A stretch of 64,000 nt of DNA from Arthrobacter celericrescens (GCF_003614925.1 NZ_QYLP01000101.1:110202-174201), one strand, 5' to 3'. Counted from the stretch's first letter, positions 14,524-23,555 are shown. The notes: generated by a model not told the origin, from the sequence alone. Numbers and translations: made by a program.

Positions 14524-17499
14524 TCAGTTGGAGCCTTCACCTTGCGCCGCGGACAGGACGGCGTTGAGCTTTCCGAGGCCGGGTTCTTCTCCGGGGCTGC
14601 TTTCCGTCCGGGCCAGGTCGTCCTTGAGGGCCTGCTCCAGCAGGTTCTGCGAGAGCATCGAAAGGGTCCAGCCGAGCGGCGGATCGACGGCGGGCTTGCT
14701 TTTCGCGGCGACCACCACAGTGTGGGCGCCGCCCAAGGCGTCCAAGACCACCCTGCTTGCCACATCGCACTCCGTGCTGAGGCAGACGTCGGCCGACTGG
14801 CCCAGCCGCTGCAGCCAGGCCCCGGCTTCGACCTGGTTCGCCTTCGCCTGGAGTCCGGCCAGGGGAACGGCAAGCTCCGCGACCGGCGCCGGCACCTTGG
14901 CTGCGATGTCCACGCCCGGCGAATTGCGGATGTAGACGAACACAGGAACCACGTAGGGGTGCCCGGGCGTGCCGGCGCCGGACCCGTTGTTGTGTTCCTG
15001 GACCACCTCCCGCAGGCCGCCCCAGACATCGGCGACCGTTCCGAGGCCGGAGCCCTCGGCGTACCCGCCGTCGATGGCCTGGAAGGCACCGGCCGGGGTG
15101 CAGCCGTCCTTTCCGGAGCCGTAGCGCATCCGTCCCGCCGGGGAGATGACGGGGAACCTGGCTGAGATCATCGCCGCGGTGGACCAGCGGAGGGCGGTGT
15201 CGCAGAAGCCGTTCGCCTCGTCGAGGAAGTCGATGGACACCGGCGGTCCGTCCTCCGAAAGGCACTCCGGGGCCGACCCCGGCTGCGCTCCCCCGGAGGC
15301 TGCAAGCTTCAACTGGCTGATGACCAGCTTGCACCCGGAGCCGGTGACCGTGGAATTGAGCAGGACAGCGCCGGCGGACCCCCGGGCTCCGGGGTCGAAG
15401 GGCCCGTTCAGGAGCGGCGCCTGGCGCTCCCATTCGTGTTCCATGAGGGCGGCGCGGTCGTGCCAGCCGAAATCGCCGCGGCTCCGGTTGGGGAGCAGCA
15501 GGCCGGTGCCTCCGGCGACGAGGTCCGGGACGAGGGCGCCTCCGACGCTGACGGAGAGCGCGTCCGGGGCCGCCACCGCACCCGCCGCGGTGGCCAGGTC
15601 CGTCCCTGCGCCGCCGCCCCGCGGAGCGTACTGCGTCACGAGCGCCAGCCCGAGCGATCCGCCACTGACGCCGCTGGACAGCAGGGTGGCGGCCTTGCCG
15701 CAGGTGGAGCCGGCCAGCGCCCCGAAGACCCTGGTGGTCCAGCTGGCGGCGCGGATTCCGCCTCCTTCGGCCGCGACCAGCAGCATGGGGCGCACGGTCT
15801 TGCCGTTCCCTGCAGTCCTGTCGCACGCCGTCGATGCCTTGAGCCACTCACGGAATTCGACGTCGGCCGCCTTCCGCTCCGAGGCTGCCGACGGTTTGTC
15901 CGTGCGCGGCACGTGCATCGCGTCGCCGCCGCCGTTGACCTGGCCGAGGGCGAGCGCCGCGGCCATGAGGGACAGGAAAGGATTCGCGCGCAGTCCCACC
16001 CTGTGGAAGATCTCCAGCGGCTGGCGTTGCTGGGCCCAGACGACCACCGCGCCGAAGAACAGGGCCCAGCAGCCGATGCCGAGCACCGCCGTCGCCGAGA
16101 CGCCCAGGATCGTGGTGAAGTACGCCGGCGCGAACAGCAGGAGCAGCAACGGCACGGTTCCGATGGCGAGCACGACGTACTTCAAATACTGCCCTTGTTC
16201 GAAACCCGAACGCGGATCCGGCCCGAACAGGCGGGGAATCCAGCGGAGCAGGATGCTGCGGAACAGGTAGGCGCCCCCGGCCAGCACCACGCCGAACAGG
16301 AGCAGGCCTCCCACCCTCAGGGGCCAGCCCTCAGGCATCGACTCCGCCAGGTCGCCGTCGACGAGGATCATGGCGGCCGGTCCGATGAAGCTGCGCACCA
16401 GCGACATCCCGGCCACGGCGATCAGCAGTACCGCCAGGTTGTCGCCGCCGCACCAGGCGTCCATGGCCCGACGGCGGTCCGGCCGGTGAGCGCGCATCTC
16501 CCATGTGCGGCGGAAACCGAGGGGCGAGCCCAGCACCGAAAGGAACTTCATGACGAAGGAGATCCCCAGCAGCACCAGCGGAACGGCGAGGAAGATCCAG
16601 TATTGCCACCAGTTGCCCACCACCACAGGGAATCCGAAGACTGCCGGGATGGCCAGTGCGGCAAGCAGCAGCGCGGGACCCACCAGCCACAGCCGCCACC
16701 TGGGCGGCTGGTCCGGCGTGTAGCGCCTCGTCCACAGCTCCCAGGCAAGGACGGAGCGCAGGCGCCCGACGTACTGCAGCCCCGCGGCGATGAGGGGAAC
16801 CACCAGCGAGCTGGCAATGAAGGGCACCGGCGTGCCTTCGGTCCACAGCCGCTGGGAGTCCGGCATCTGGTCGTTGATCCCCGGGATCGGCAGCAGGGCA
16901 AGGACGGCGACCAGGGCGACGGCGGTGACCGTCAGCCGGTGGAACTGCATTGTCCTTGCGAGCCGGATCAAGCGGCCCCAGACGCGTTTCCGCAGCTTCG
17001 GCATGGCAACGATGCCGAGGACGAACAGTGCGAGGATCAGCCATTTCAGGTTGGTCACCACGCCCATCACGGCCGCCGCTGCGGGAACGGAGCCTGGATC
17101 GTGGACCGCGAACAGCAGGAGGACGCCTTCGGTGGCGTCCAGGGCTGCCGCGGTCACCGCGATGACCTTGGGGAGGACCGTCCCCTTCGCCAAGCGGAAA
17201 AGCAGGACTCCGTAAAGGAGCGCGAAGCCGAAGTCGATGGACGCGTGCAGGGTGACGAGGGCCGCCAGTTGCCCGTGCTTCTCCGGATCCAGCCCGGCCC
17301 AGATGGACCACGTGTCCCGGACGCCCCACGTCCCGAAGCCACTGAGGATGGTCACGCTGCTGTTCCGGCCGTCCGGGGTCACGATCCCCGCCACGAGCCG
17401 GTCGATTTCGGCCATCGCGATCCACAGGGTCACCGCCGAGACAATGAGCGTCGCCGTGAGCCAGCGCGTCAAACGCGGAGGTGTGGGTAGAGCCGTCAT
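14524..17499 (-). CDS. Large membrane protein with C-terminal patatin-like lipase domain
   Basis: The 991-residue protein is a fusion. Residues 1 to about 560 hold roughly ten or more hydrophobic segments. The C-terminal ~400 residues carry patatin-like phospholipase motifs: oxyanion loop GGGIRAASW at about 578, nucleophile elbow SSGVSGGSLG (GxSxG) at about 609-615, and catalytic aspartate in DGGYAEGSG at about 808. It should be an acyl hydrolase anchored in the cytoplasmic membrane; substrate and side are unknown. I start at ATG 17499 (MTALPTPPRL) behind a GGGGG run, not at the longer frame to 17934, which is proline/glycine-rich and crosses a good promoter. Confidence 0.85.
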   Translation of the reverse strand: MTALPTPPRLTRWLTATLIVSAVTLWIAMAEIDRLVAGIVTPDGRNSSVTILSGFGTWGVRDTWSIWAGLDPEKHGQLAALVTLHASIDFGFALLYGVLLFRLAKGTVLPKVIAVTAAALDATEGVLLLFAVHDPGSVPAAAAVMGVVTNLKWLILALFVLGIVAMPKLRKRVWGRLIRLARTMQFHRLTVTAVALVAVLALLPIPGINDQMPDSQRLWTEGTPVPFIASSLVVPLIAAGLQYVGRLRSVLAWELWTRRYTPDQPPRWRLWLVGPALLLAALAIPAVFGFPVVVGNWWQYWIFLAVPLVLLGISFVMKFLSVLGSPLGFRRTWEMRAHRPDRRRAMDAWCGGDNLAVLLIAVAGMSLVRSFIGPAAMILVDGDLAESMPEGWPLRVGGLLLFGVVLAGGAYLFRSILLRWIPRLFGPDPRSGFEQGQYLKYVVLAIGTVPLLLLLFAPAYFTTILGVSATAVLGIGCWALFFGAVVVWAQQRQPLEIFHRVGLRANPFLSLMAAALALGQVNGGGDAMHVPRTDKPSAASERKAADVEFREWLKASTACDRTAGNGKTVRPMLLVAAEGGGIRAASWTTRVFGALAGSTCGKAATLLSSGVSGGSLGLALVTQYAPRGGGAGTDLATAAGAVAAPDALSVSVGGALVPDLVAGGTGLLLPNRSRGDFGWHDRAALMEHEWERQAPLLNGPFDPGARGSAGAVLLNSTVTGSGCKLVISQLKLAASGGAQPGSAPECLSEDGPPVSIDFLDEANGFCDTALRWSTAAMISARFPVISPAGRMRYGSGKDGCTPAGAFQAIDGGYAEGSGLGTVADVWGGLREVVQEHNNGSGAGTPGHPYVVPVFVYIRNSPGVDIAAKVPAPVAELAVPLAGLQAKANQVEAGAWLQRLGQSADVCLSTECDVASRVVLDALGGAHTVVVAAKSKPAVDPPLGWTLSMLSQNLLEQALKDDLARTESSPGEEPGLGKLNAVLSAAQGEGSN

Positions 17500-17857
17500 G
17501 ACAACCCCCAGCCGGGTGCCTCGTCCTTCGCCCCTGGGGAGACCGCGGGCGCGTGACTGAATCATGCGCGCGGCCCAGCCCCATGTCAATCGACTGTACG
17601 AACCCGTATTTCCGCACCGTTGGGACCGGCCGCCCGGACCCATGGCGTCACGGACCTTAACCCCGCGACGTACGCCGAAATGCGACGCGGGATTGCCTGT
17701 GGTTGCCTGCCGTTGCGCCGGATTTCCCCCGGTTTCCCGGGGTTTCCGAGCGTTACCCGCGGGCTTCCCAGCCCCTTCCCGGATGCGCTTACATCGTTCC
17801 CACCGGTCCTTCGAACACGGGCCGGCTCCCCAAACCCCTAACCGGAAAGTAGCTCCC
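17500..17857. other. 358-base divergent intergenic region
   Basis: It separates the patatin-like gene from the sulfonate transport operon. The left part holds the minus-strand promoter. The middle (about 17695-17760) is low-complexity, with repeated TTGCCTG and TTTCCC/CCGGTTTCC words. No convincing plus-strand promoter, riboswitch or small gene was seen. Confidence 0.6.
17561..17589 (-). promoter_or_regulatory. Sigma70-type promoter of the patatin-like gene
   Basis: On the minus strand TTGACA (17584-17589) is followed after exactly 17 bases by CATGAT (17561-17566). This predicts a leader of about 55 bases before ATG 17499 and argues against an upstream start for that gene. Confidence 0.6.
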
Positions 17858-18892
17858 ATGAAACTGCACCAGCCCCTGTTGAGCGTCGCGGCCGCCGTCG
17901 TACTTGCGCTGACGGTGAGCGGCTGCGGCGGCAACGCGGAGGCGGGCCCCGGCGGATCAGCACAGCCCCAGGGCGGCAGCGAGGTGAAGGAACTGCGCTA
18001 CCAGGGCTGGGCGAACTCGGTCACCCTGCCCGAGCTCGCGCAGGACCTCGGCTACCTGGGCGACGTCAAGCTCAAGTGGGTGGGCAACACCACCAGCGGC
18101 CCGCAGGACATCCAGTCCGCGGCCACCGGGCAGACCGACTTCGGCGGCGCCTTCGCCGGTGCCGTGGTGAAGCTCATCGAGGCCGGCGCACCCGTCAAGG
18201 CCGTGGTCAACTACTACGGCGAGGACGAGAAGACCTTCAACGGCTTCTACGTCAAGGAAGACAGCCCCATCCATTCCGCCAGGGACTTCATCGGCAAGAA
18301 AATCGCCGTGAACACCCTGGGCGCCCATGCCGACGCCGTGATCAACACCTACCTGCGCAAGAGCGGCCTGAGCGCCGAAGAGGCCAAGCAGGTCCAGCTG
18401 GTCCCGCTGCCGCCGAACGACACGGAAGAGGCGATCCGCCGCGGACAGGTGGATGCCGGTGCCCTGGGCGGTGTGCTGCAGGAAAAGGCCATCGCGGCCG
18501 GCGGGCTCCGCTCCGTCTTCAGCGATGTCCAGTTCTTCGGCAGCTTCGCGGGCGGCCCCTACGTGCTGCGGACCGACTTCATCGAGAAGAACCCGACCAC
18601 CACCAAGACCTTCGCCACGGGCGTTGCCAAGGCGATCGAGTGGGAACGTACCACGCCCCGCAAGGACGTCATTGCCCGCTTCACCAAGATCATCAAGGAA
18701 CGCGGCCGCAACGAAAGCACCGAGGCGCTGCAGTACTGGAAGAGCGTCGGCGTCCCGGACGCCGGCCGGATCAAGGACGAGGACTTCACCCGCTGGGCCG
18801 AATGGCTGAAGACTTCGGGCATCGTCACCAAGGACCTCACCCCCGCCAACTACTACACCAACGAGTTCAACGACCTCGCAAAGGGGAAGTGA
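17858..18892 (+). CDS. NitT/TauT (SsuA-like) ABC transporter substrate-binding lipoprotein
   Basis: A 344-residue extracytoplasmic solute-binding protein. The signal peptide (residues 1-22) ends in the lipobox VSGC with lipidated C23. The mature part has the NMT1/SsuA-like pattern LRYQGWANSVTLPELAQDLG, then DFGGAFAGAVVKLIEAGAPVKAV, a form common in sulfonate, taurine and nitrate binders. Start is ATG 17858 behind GGAAAG. Its stop overlaps the start of the ATPase gene. With the downstream TauD-type dioxygenase the most likely ligand is an organosulfonate; this is inference from context. Confidence 0.9.
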   Translation: MKLHQPLLSVAAAVVLALTVSGCGGNAEAGPGGSAQPQGGSEVKELRYQGWANSVTLPELAQDLGYLGDVKLKWVGNTTSGPQDIQSAATGQTDFGGAFAGAVVKLIEAGAPVKAVVNYYGEDEKTFNGFYVKEDSPIHSARDFIGKKIAVNTLGAHADAVINTYLRKSGLSAEEAKQVQLVPLPPNDTEEAIRRGQVDAGALGGVLQEKAIAAGGLRSVFSDVQFFGSFAGGPYVLRTDFIEKNPTTTKTFATGVAKAIEWERTTPRKDVIARFTKIIKERGRNESTEALQYWKSVGVPDAGRIKDEDFTRWAEWLKTSGIVTKDLTPANYYTNEFNDLAKGK

Positions 18893-19791
18893 TGACAGCC
18901 AAGATCAGCCTGCGCAACGTCAGCAAGCAGTTCACGGTGCGGCCCGGCAAGAAGTCCGGCGGGACCGCCACCACCCTCACCGCCATCGATTCCCTGAACC
19001 TGGATGTGCGCGACGGCGAATTCCTCACCTTGGTGGGGCCCAGCGGCTCCGGCAAAACCACCTTGCTGGACCTCCTGGCTGGCCTGTCCACGCCCACCTC
19101 CGGCGAGGTATTGGTGGACGGCCAGCCGGTGACGGGACCGGGTAAGGACCGTGCCGTGGTCTTCCAGCAATACGCCCTCTTCCCCTGGCGCACCGCCTCG
19201 GCCAACGTCTCCATCGGGCTCGAGGGCAAGGGACCGGACGGCCGGAAGCTCAGCCGCCGCGAGCGCGCGGCGAAGGCCAGCGAGTACCTCAAGCTGGTGG
19301 GCCTGGCCTGCTTCGAGGACCGGTTCCCGCATGAACTCTCCGGCGGCATGAAGCAGCGCGTCGCGATCGCCCGCAGCCTGGCCTACGAGCCAGACGTGCT
19401 GCTCATGGATGAACCCTTCGCCGCCCTGGACGCCCAAACCCGCGAACAGCTCCAGGAGGAGCTCCTGCGGATCTGGCGGGCCACCGGCAAGACGATCGTG
19501 TTCATCACCCACGGCATCAACGAGGCCGTGTACCTGGGCCAGCGCGTGGCCGTGCTCAGTGCCCGGCCGGGCCGTTTGAAGGCGATCGTGGAGGTGGAAA
19601 TCCCGGACCGCGACGGCGCCGAGGACATCCGCTCCACGCCCGCCTTCGTGGAGCAGCGGCACAAGGTGTGGACCCTGCTGCACGACGAGGTCCGCCTCGC
19701 GCAGGACGCGGGCCACCGCAAGATCCTCCCGGACGGCAGCGCCCCGGACGAGCCGGCAACGCACCAAACCCCCGAAAGGAGCGCTGCCTGA
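18892..19791 (+). CDS. ABC transporter ATP-binding protein (NitT/TauT family)
   Basis: A 299-residue nucleotide-binding subunit. Walker A GPSGSGKTT is at about 49-57, the Q-loop is in VVFQQYALFPWRT, the signature LSGGMKQR at about 148-155, Walker B VLLMDEPFAALD at about 168-179, and the switch histidine in FITHGINEA. The wording LFPWRT and FAALDAQTR is typical of SsuB/TauB. It would energise uptake through the permease encoded next. It overlaps its neighbours by one base on each side, indicating a coupled operon. Confidence 0.93.
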   Translation: MTAKISLRNVSKQFTVRPGKKSGGTATTLTAIDSLNLDVRDGEFLTLVGPSGSGKTTLLDLLAGLSTPTSGEVLVDGQPVTGPGKDRAVVFQQYALFPWRTASANVSIGLEGKGPDGRKLSRRERAAKASEYLKLVGLACFEDRFPHELSGGMKQRVAIARSLAYEPDVLLMDEPFAALDAQTREQLQEELLRIWRATGKTIVFITHGINEAVYLGQRVAVLSARPGRLKAIVEVEIPDRDGAEDIRSTPAFVEQRHKVWTLLHDEVRLAQDAGHRKILPDGSAPDEPATHQTPERSAA

Positions 19792-20714
19792 TGAGCGCGA
19801 CACTCACCAAGACAGCCCGCCCCGCAGGCGGGGAAACCGCTGCCCTAGAGACCGCCGTCGGGGAGGTTACATCCGCGGAAAAGCCGGCGACGGCGGCCCT
19901 CGCCTCCGTGACCGGCGCTGTGGCGGACGCCGCCAAGGGCGCGGCGTTCCGCGCCGGGTCCTGGCTGTGGAAGGCCACCGGCATCCTCGCGTTCCTGGCG
20001 CTCTGGGAGTTCGGTCCGCTCTACCTCGCGGCTCCGTCCACCCGGGTGTTCCTGCCGCCGCTGCACGAGGTGCTGCTGGCCTGGGGAAAGCTCTTCGAGG
20101 CCGGTTCCATCCAGGGCCACCTCGCGGCGAGCCTGAGCCGCTCCGTGGCCGGCTTCGGCATCGCCGTGGTGGCCGGCGTATCCCTCGGCCTGCTGATCGC
20201 CTGGTACGGCCGGCTCAATTCGGTGCTGAACCCGCTGCTCGAACTGTTCCGCAACACGGCGGCCCTGGCGCTGCTCCCGGTGTTCACCCTGCTCCTTGGC
20301 ATCGGCGAGGAATCCAAGGTGACCATCGTGGCCTACGCCGCGTTCTTCCCGGTGCTGCTGAACACGATCGCCGGCGTGAAGACCGTGGACCCGCTGCTCG
20401 TCCGGGCGGCGAAGTCGCTGGGCCTGAACAGCTTCCGCCTCTTCCAGAAGGTGATCCTGCCCTCGGCGGTGCCGACCATCTTCACCGGGATCCGGATGGC
20501 CGGCACGGCGTCGATCCTGGTGCTGATCGCCGCGGAAATGGTGGGCGCCAAGGCCGGCCTGGGCTACCTGATCGTCAACGCCCAGAGCAGCTTCCTCATC
20601 CCGGACATGTACGCCGGCATCCTCACCGTCTCCTTGCTGGGCCTGGGCGTCAACTTCCTGCTCGTCGCCCTGGAGCGGCACTTCTCCCGCTGGCGCACCG
20701 CCGTCGGGGCCTGA
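19791..20714 (+). CDS. ABC transporter permease (NitT/TauT family)
   Basis: A 307-residue permease with an unusually long, Ala/Thr-rich N-terminal extension of about 55 residues before the first helix. About six hydrophobic segments follow, and the coupling motif in VDPLLVRAAKSLGLNSFRLFQKVILPSAVP contacts the ATPase. The family is SsuC/TauC. Start is ATG 19791, behind CGAAAGGAG and overlapping the ATPase stop by one base. The dioxygenase gene follows 54 bases later. Confidence 0.92.
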   Translation: MSATLTKTARPAGGETAALETAVGEVTSAEKPATAALASVTGAVADAAKGAAFRAGSWLWKATGILAFLALWEFGPLYLAAPSTRVFLPPLHEVLLAWGKLFEAGSIQGHLAASLSRSVAGFGIAVVAGVSLGLLIAWYGRLNSVLNPLLELFRNTAALALLPVFTLLLGIGEESKVTIVAYAAFFPVLLNTIAGVKTVDPLLVRAAKSLGLNSFRLFQKVILPSAVPTIFTGIRMAGTASILVLIAAEMVGAKAGLGYLIVNAQSSFLIPDMYAGILTVSLLGLGVNFLLVALERHFSRWRTAVGA

Positions 20715-20768
20715 CTACTTCCCTTCCACCGCAAACACAACAGAAATACAACAGATAGGAAAAAAGAA

Positions 20769-21689
20769 ATGACCGCCATTACTGAAACCAAGCTCCAGTT
20801 CGCCAAACTGGGCTCCCGCATCGGCGCCGAGATCCGGGGCCTGGACATCAGCGGGGACCTCAGCGACGAGACTGTGGCGCAGATCCGCGCGGCCCTCAAC
20901 GAGCACAAGGCACTGGTGTTCCGCGAGGCCAACATCCTCACGGACGAAGCCCAGGTGAAGTTTGCCAGCCACTTCGGCCCGCTCACCACGGCCCACCCCA
21001 CGGTGGCCTCCGTGGAAGGCGAAGCCAACGTGCTACCTGTTGACAGCGAGAACGGCTCGGCCAACAACTGGCACACGGACGTGACCTTCGTGGTGAACCC
21101 GCCGCAGGCCTCCACCCTGCGCAGCATCGACCTGCCGGCCTACGGCGGCGAGACGCTGATCGCGTCCTCAGCCGGCGCCTACGCCGACCTTCCGGAGGAG
21201 CTGCGGAACTTCGCGGACACCCTCTGGGCGATCCACACCAACGACTACGACTACTCGGTGCCCAAGAACCTCGAGCACGAGAACGCCGAGGAACGCCGCA
21301 AGGAGTTCACCCGGATCAAGTTCGAGACGGCACACCCGGTGGTGCGCGTCCACCCGCTGACCGGCGAGCGCGGCCTCTTCATCGGCGGTTTCGCGCAGCG
21401 GCTGCGGATCGTGGGCCTGTCCAACACGGAGTCCCGTGACATCCTGCGCCTGCTCCAGGCCTACGTGACCCGTCCGGAGAACATCGTGCGAGTGAACTGG
21501 GAGCCGAACCAGCTGGTGCTCTTCGACAACCGCATCACCCAGCACTACGCCCCGGACAACTACGACGGCCAGCTCCGCAAGCTCAACCGCGTGACGATCG
21601 CCGGCGAGGTCCCGGTGGGCATCGACGGCAAGGCCAGCCAGTCGATCCAGGGTGATTCTTCGACCTATTCCGTCGTGGCCCCGCTCTAA
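20769..21689 (+). CDS. TauD/TfdA-family alpha-ketoglutarate-dependent dioxygenase
   Basis: A 306-residue non-heme Fe(II) dioxygenase. The iron triad is visible as H102 and D104 in NNWHTDVTF and H259 in NRITQHYAPDNYD, with a C-terminal arginine (R270 or R274) for 2-oxoglutarate binding. Enzymes of this group hydroxylate taurine, alkylsulfonates, alkylsulfates or 2,4-D. Linkage to a TauABC/SsuABC-type importer suggests it releases sulfite from an imported sulfonate or sulfate ester. The exact substrate is open. The ribosome site is AGGAAAAAAGAA before ATG 20769. Confidence 0.92.
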   Translation: MTAITETKLQFAKLGSRIGAEIRGLDISGDLSDETVAQIRAALNEHKALVFREANILTDEAQVKFASHFGPLTTAHPTVASVEGEANVLPVDSENGSANNWHTDVTFVVNPPQASTLRSIDLPAYGGETLIASSAGAYADLPEELRNFADTLWAIHTNDYDYSVPKNLEHENAEERRKEFTRIKFETAHPVVRVHPLTGERGLFIGGFAQRLRIVGLSNTESRDILRLLQAYVTRPENIVRVNWEPNQLVLFDNRITQHYAPDNYDGQLRKLNRVTIAGEVPVGIDGKASQSIQGDSSTYSVVAPL

Positions 21690-21702
21690 GTAGCCCGCAT
21701 GT

Positions 21703-21735
21703 GTTGTTGTAGCTGTACCGGTTGTTGTAGCTGTA
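21703..21735 (+). repeat. Two identical 15-bp direct repeats, period 18
   Basis: GTTGTTGTAGCTGTA occurs at 21703-21717 and 21721-21735, just after the dioxygenase stop. No coding or regulatory role is evident. Confidence 0.6.
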
Positions 21736-21746
21736 GCAGGCCCCGC

Positions 21747-21816
21747 AACCCAACTAGCTCGCAGTTGACGTCGTTTTGAGCGCTCATAACGACAACAACT
21801 GCGAGCTAGTTGGGTT
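21747..21816. repeat. 70-bp near-perfect intergenic palindrome
   Basis: Perfect 21-bp arms (beginning AACCCAACTAGCTCGC and ending GCGAGCTAGTTGGGTT) flank a 28-base centre that is itself nearly palindromic around GAGCGCTC. It lies between the convergent dioxygenase and RibD-like genes. Its right half (AACGACAACAAC...TTGGGTTAAC) resembles the element at 59000-59061, so it belongs to a repeat family. It could also act as a bidirectional terminator. Confidence 0.8.
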
Positions 21817-21827
21817 AACGGGGGCAA

Positions 21828-22409
21828 TCAGTCCCTGATCCGTTGCAGCACGTTCAGCACGATGCCGTTCGAATAGGACCGGCTGTCCGTGAGCCTGAGC
21901 TTCTGCTTGTCCGCGGCGTCGTCCGGGAACAGCCGCTTCCCGGAGCCGAGGATCACCGGGAAGACCATGAGCCGGTATTCGTCCACGAGGTCCGCGTCGT
22001 ACAGGGCCCGGAGCAGGGTGGGGCTGCCGTTGACCAGCAGCGGCCCGCCGTCCTGCTCCTTCAACGCGGCCACGGCGCCGGCCGCGTCCCCTTGCAGCAC
22101 GTGGCTGTTGTTCCACGCCGGATCCGTCAGGGTGGTGGAAACGACGTACTTGGGCATGCTGTTGAACTTCTTCGCGAAGCCTGCCTCGTCGTCCCGCTCC
22201 GGCCAGGCCGCTGCGAAACCCTCATAGGTCACCCGGCCGAGCAGCAGCGCGCCGGATTCCATGAGTTCCTCGAGTTTGTACTCGTACATGGCGGGGTCCG
22301 GGTCGATGTCGAAGGTCCAGCCCTCGTGCTTGTAGTCGGGCTCCCCTCCGCCGGGGCCTTCGACCACGCCGTCAAGCGAAACGAATTCGGAAACAATCAC
22401 CTTGCGCAT
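21828..22409 (-). CDS. Dihydrofolate reductase / RibD C-terminal-like family protein
   Basis: A 193-residue protein of the RibD_C/DHFR-like superfamily: MRKVIVSEFVSLDGVVEGPGG at the N-terminus, LLLGRVTYEGFAAAWP in the middle, and LLVNGSPTLLRALYDADLVDEYRLMVFPVILGSGKRLF at the C-terminus, the pattern seen in many small NADPH-binding reductases of unknown substrate (YyaP/YwjB-like). Start is ATG 22409 behind GAGGGAGG. The extra residues of the longer frame to 22484 are not homologous-looking. Confidence 0.85.
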   Translation of the reverse strand: MRKVIVSEFVSLDGVVEGPGGGEPDYKHEGWTFDIDPDPAMYEYKLEELMESGALLLGRVTYEGFAAAWPERDDEAGFAKKFNSMPKYVVSTTLTDPAWNNSHVLQGDAAGAVAALKEQDGGPLLVNGSPTLLRALYDADLVDEYRLMVFPVILGSGKRLFPDDAADKQKLRLTDSRSYSNGIVLNVLQRIRD

Positions 22410-22490
22410 GGCCCGCGCCTCCCTCGGATTGCCGCTCAGCTGGAGCCCCCAAGCACGAGGGTGGCACAGCTGGCCGCTTTGCAACAGGGG

Positions 22491-23465
22491 TTAGGGCATC
22501 GCGGCACCGCGGGCGGTGGACCAGAGCGTGTACCACTCGATCCGGGTCATCGAGGCCGCCACGTCCGCGGCTCCGGCGCAGGCGGCGATCCGCTCCGGCC
22601 GGGAGCTGCCCACCACCGGCGAGATCCGTGCCGGGTGCTTCATGAGCCAGCCCAGGAGCACGGCTTCGGGCGTGCTGCCCTTCTCTTCGGCCAAGCGGGA
22701 CAGCAGTTCCGCCGTCGCGGTTTCCTCCGGGGAGGCAGCCGCGGACGGCGCACCGCTGTACCGGCCCTGGGCGAGGGAGCCGTAGGCCTGCAGCTCGATG
22801 CCCTTGCGGATGCAGTGCTCGATGGTGCCGTGCGGGAAGCCCGCGTCGAAGCCTTCCTGCCGGTTGACCAGCACCGAGCTCTCGACCCAGGCGGCCTTGT
22901 GCAGGCTCATTTCCAGCTGGTTGGCCATGATCGGGGTCTCCAGCGCGTCCTGCAGGTAGTCGATCTGCGCCGCTGACATGTTGGACACGCCCAGCGCCCG
23001 CACTTTGCCTTCGGCCATGAGCTGCCCGACGGCGGCCGCCACCTCTGACGGTTCCAGCAGCGGGTCGGGGCGGTGCAGGAGCAGGATGTCCAGGTAGTCG
23101 GTGCGCAGCCGCCGCAGGCTGGCGGTGACCCGTTCCCGGATGGCTTCGCGGCCGAGGTCGTAGTACCCTGGCACCCCGCCTTCGGCCAGGCTGATGCCGC
23201 ACTTGCCCTGCAGCTGGATCTGCTCCCGCAGCCCGGGGCTCGCCGCGAGCACCTCCCCGAAGACGGATTCGGCCTTCCCGCGGGTGTAGATGTCGGCGTG
23301 GTCGAACAAGGTGATGCCGATGCCGCGGGCGGCCTCGATGGCCGCGGCGGCCTTGTCCACGTCCGCCGGGCTGTAGTCCGGGCGGTCCCAGTCCCCGCCC
23401 AGGCCCATGCAGCCATAGATGAGGCGGCTGGCACCGTTCAGCCGGCTATTACTCTGTGCAGTCAT
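22491..23465 (-). CDS. Aldo/keto reductase
   Basis: A 324-residue TIM-barrel NADPH oxidoreductase. The catalytic tetrad is visible: D55 and Y60 in FDHADIYTRGKAES, K88 in LQGKCGI, and the histidine in LDILLLHRPDPL near 131. The cofactor segment VVGSSRPERIAA lies toward the C-terminus. This branch resembles YdhF-like reductases; substrates are broad carbonyl compounds. It lies between a terminator at 23503-23536 and the RibD-like gene, so it is probably not part of the dextran operon. Confidence 0.9.
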   Translation of the reverse strand: MTAQSNSRLNGASRLIYGCMGLGGDWDRPDYSPADVDKAAAAIEAARGIGITLFDHADIYTRGKAESVFGEVLAASPGLREQIQLQGKCGISLAEGGVPGYYDLGREAIRERVTASLRRLRTDYLDILLLHRPDPLLEPSEVAAAVGQLMAEGKVRALGVSNMSAAQIDYLQDALETPIMANQLEMSLHKAAWVESSVLVNRQEGFDAGFPHGTIEHCIRKGIELQAYGSLAQGRYSGAPSAAASPEETATAELLSRLAEEKGSTPEAVLLGWLMKHPARISPVVGSSRPERIAACAGAADVAASMTRIEWYTLWSTARGAAMP

Positions 23466-23502
23466 TCTGCAACCCTTTCACGCTGGAACTCTTCACGCGG
23501 CA

Positions 23503-23536
23503 ACGGCGCCCCGCACGCAAAGGTGCGGGGCGCCGT
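23503..23536 (-). terminator. Hairpin terminator after the first GH13 glucosidase
   Basis: A perfect 14-bp GC-rich inverted repeat (ACGGCGCCCCGCAC with its complement) around the 6-base loop GCAAAG, 20 bases past the glucosidase stop. The T-tract is poor, as is usual in this GC-rich group. Confidence 0.7.
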
Positions 23537-23555
23537 CGTGATCAATACGGGGAGG

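Noticed and set aside
15436..17490. 684-codon plus-strand frame opposite the patatin-like gene.
   Set aside because: Composition dominated by Arg, Gln, Gly, His and Asp, typical of antisense frames in high-GC DNA.
17500..17934. N-terminal extension of the patatin-like gene up to 17934.
   Set aside because: It crosses a strong promoter for this gene and overlaps the start and leader of the divergent lipoprotein gene; the residues look non-coding.
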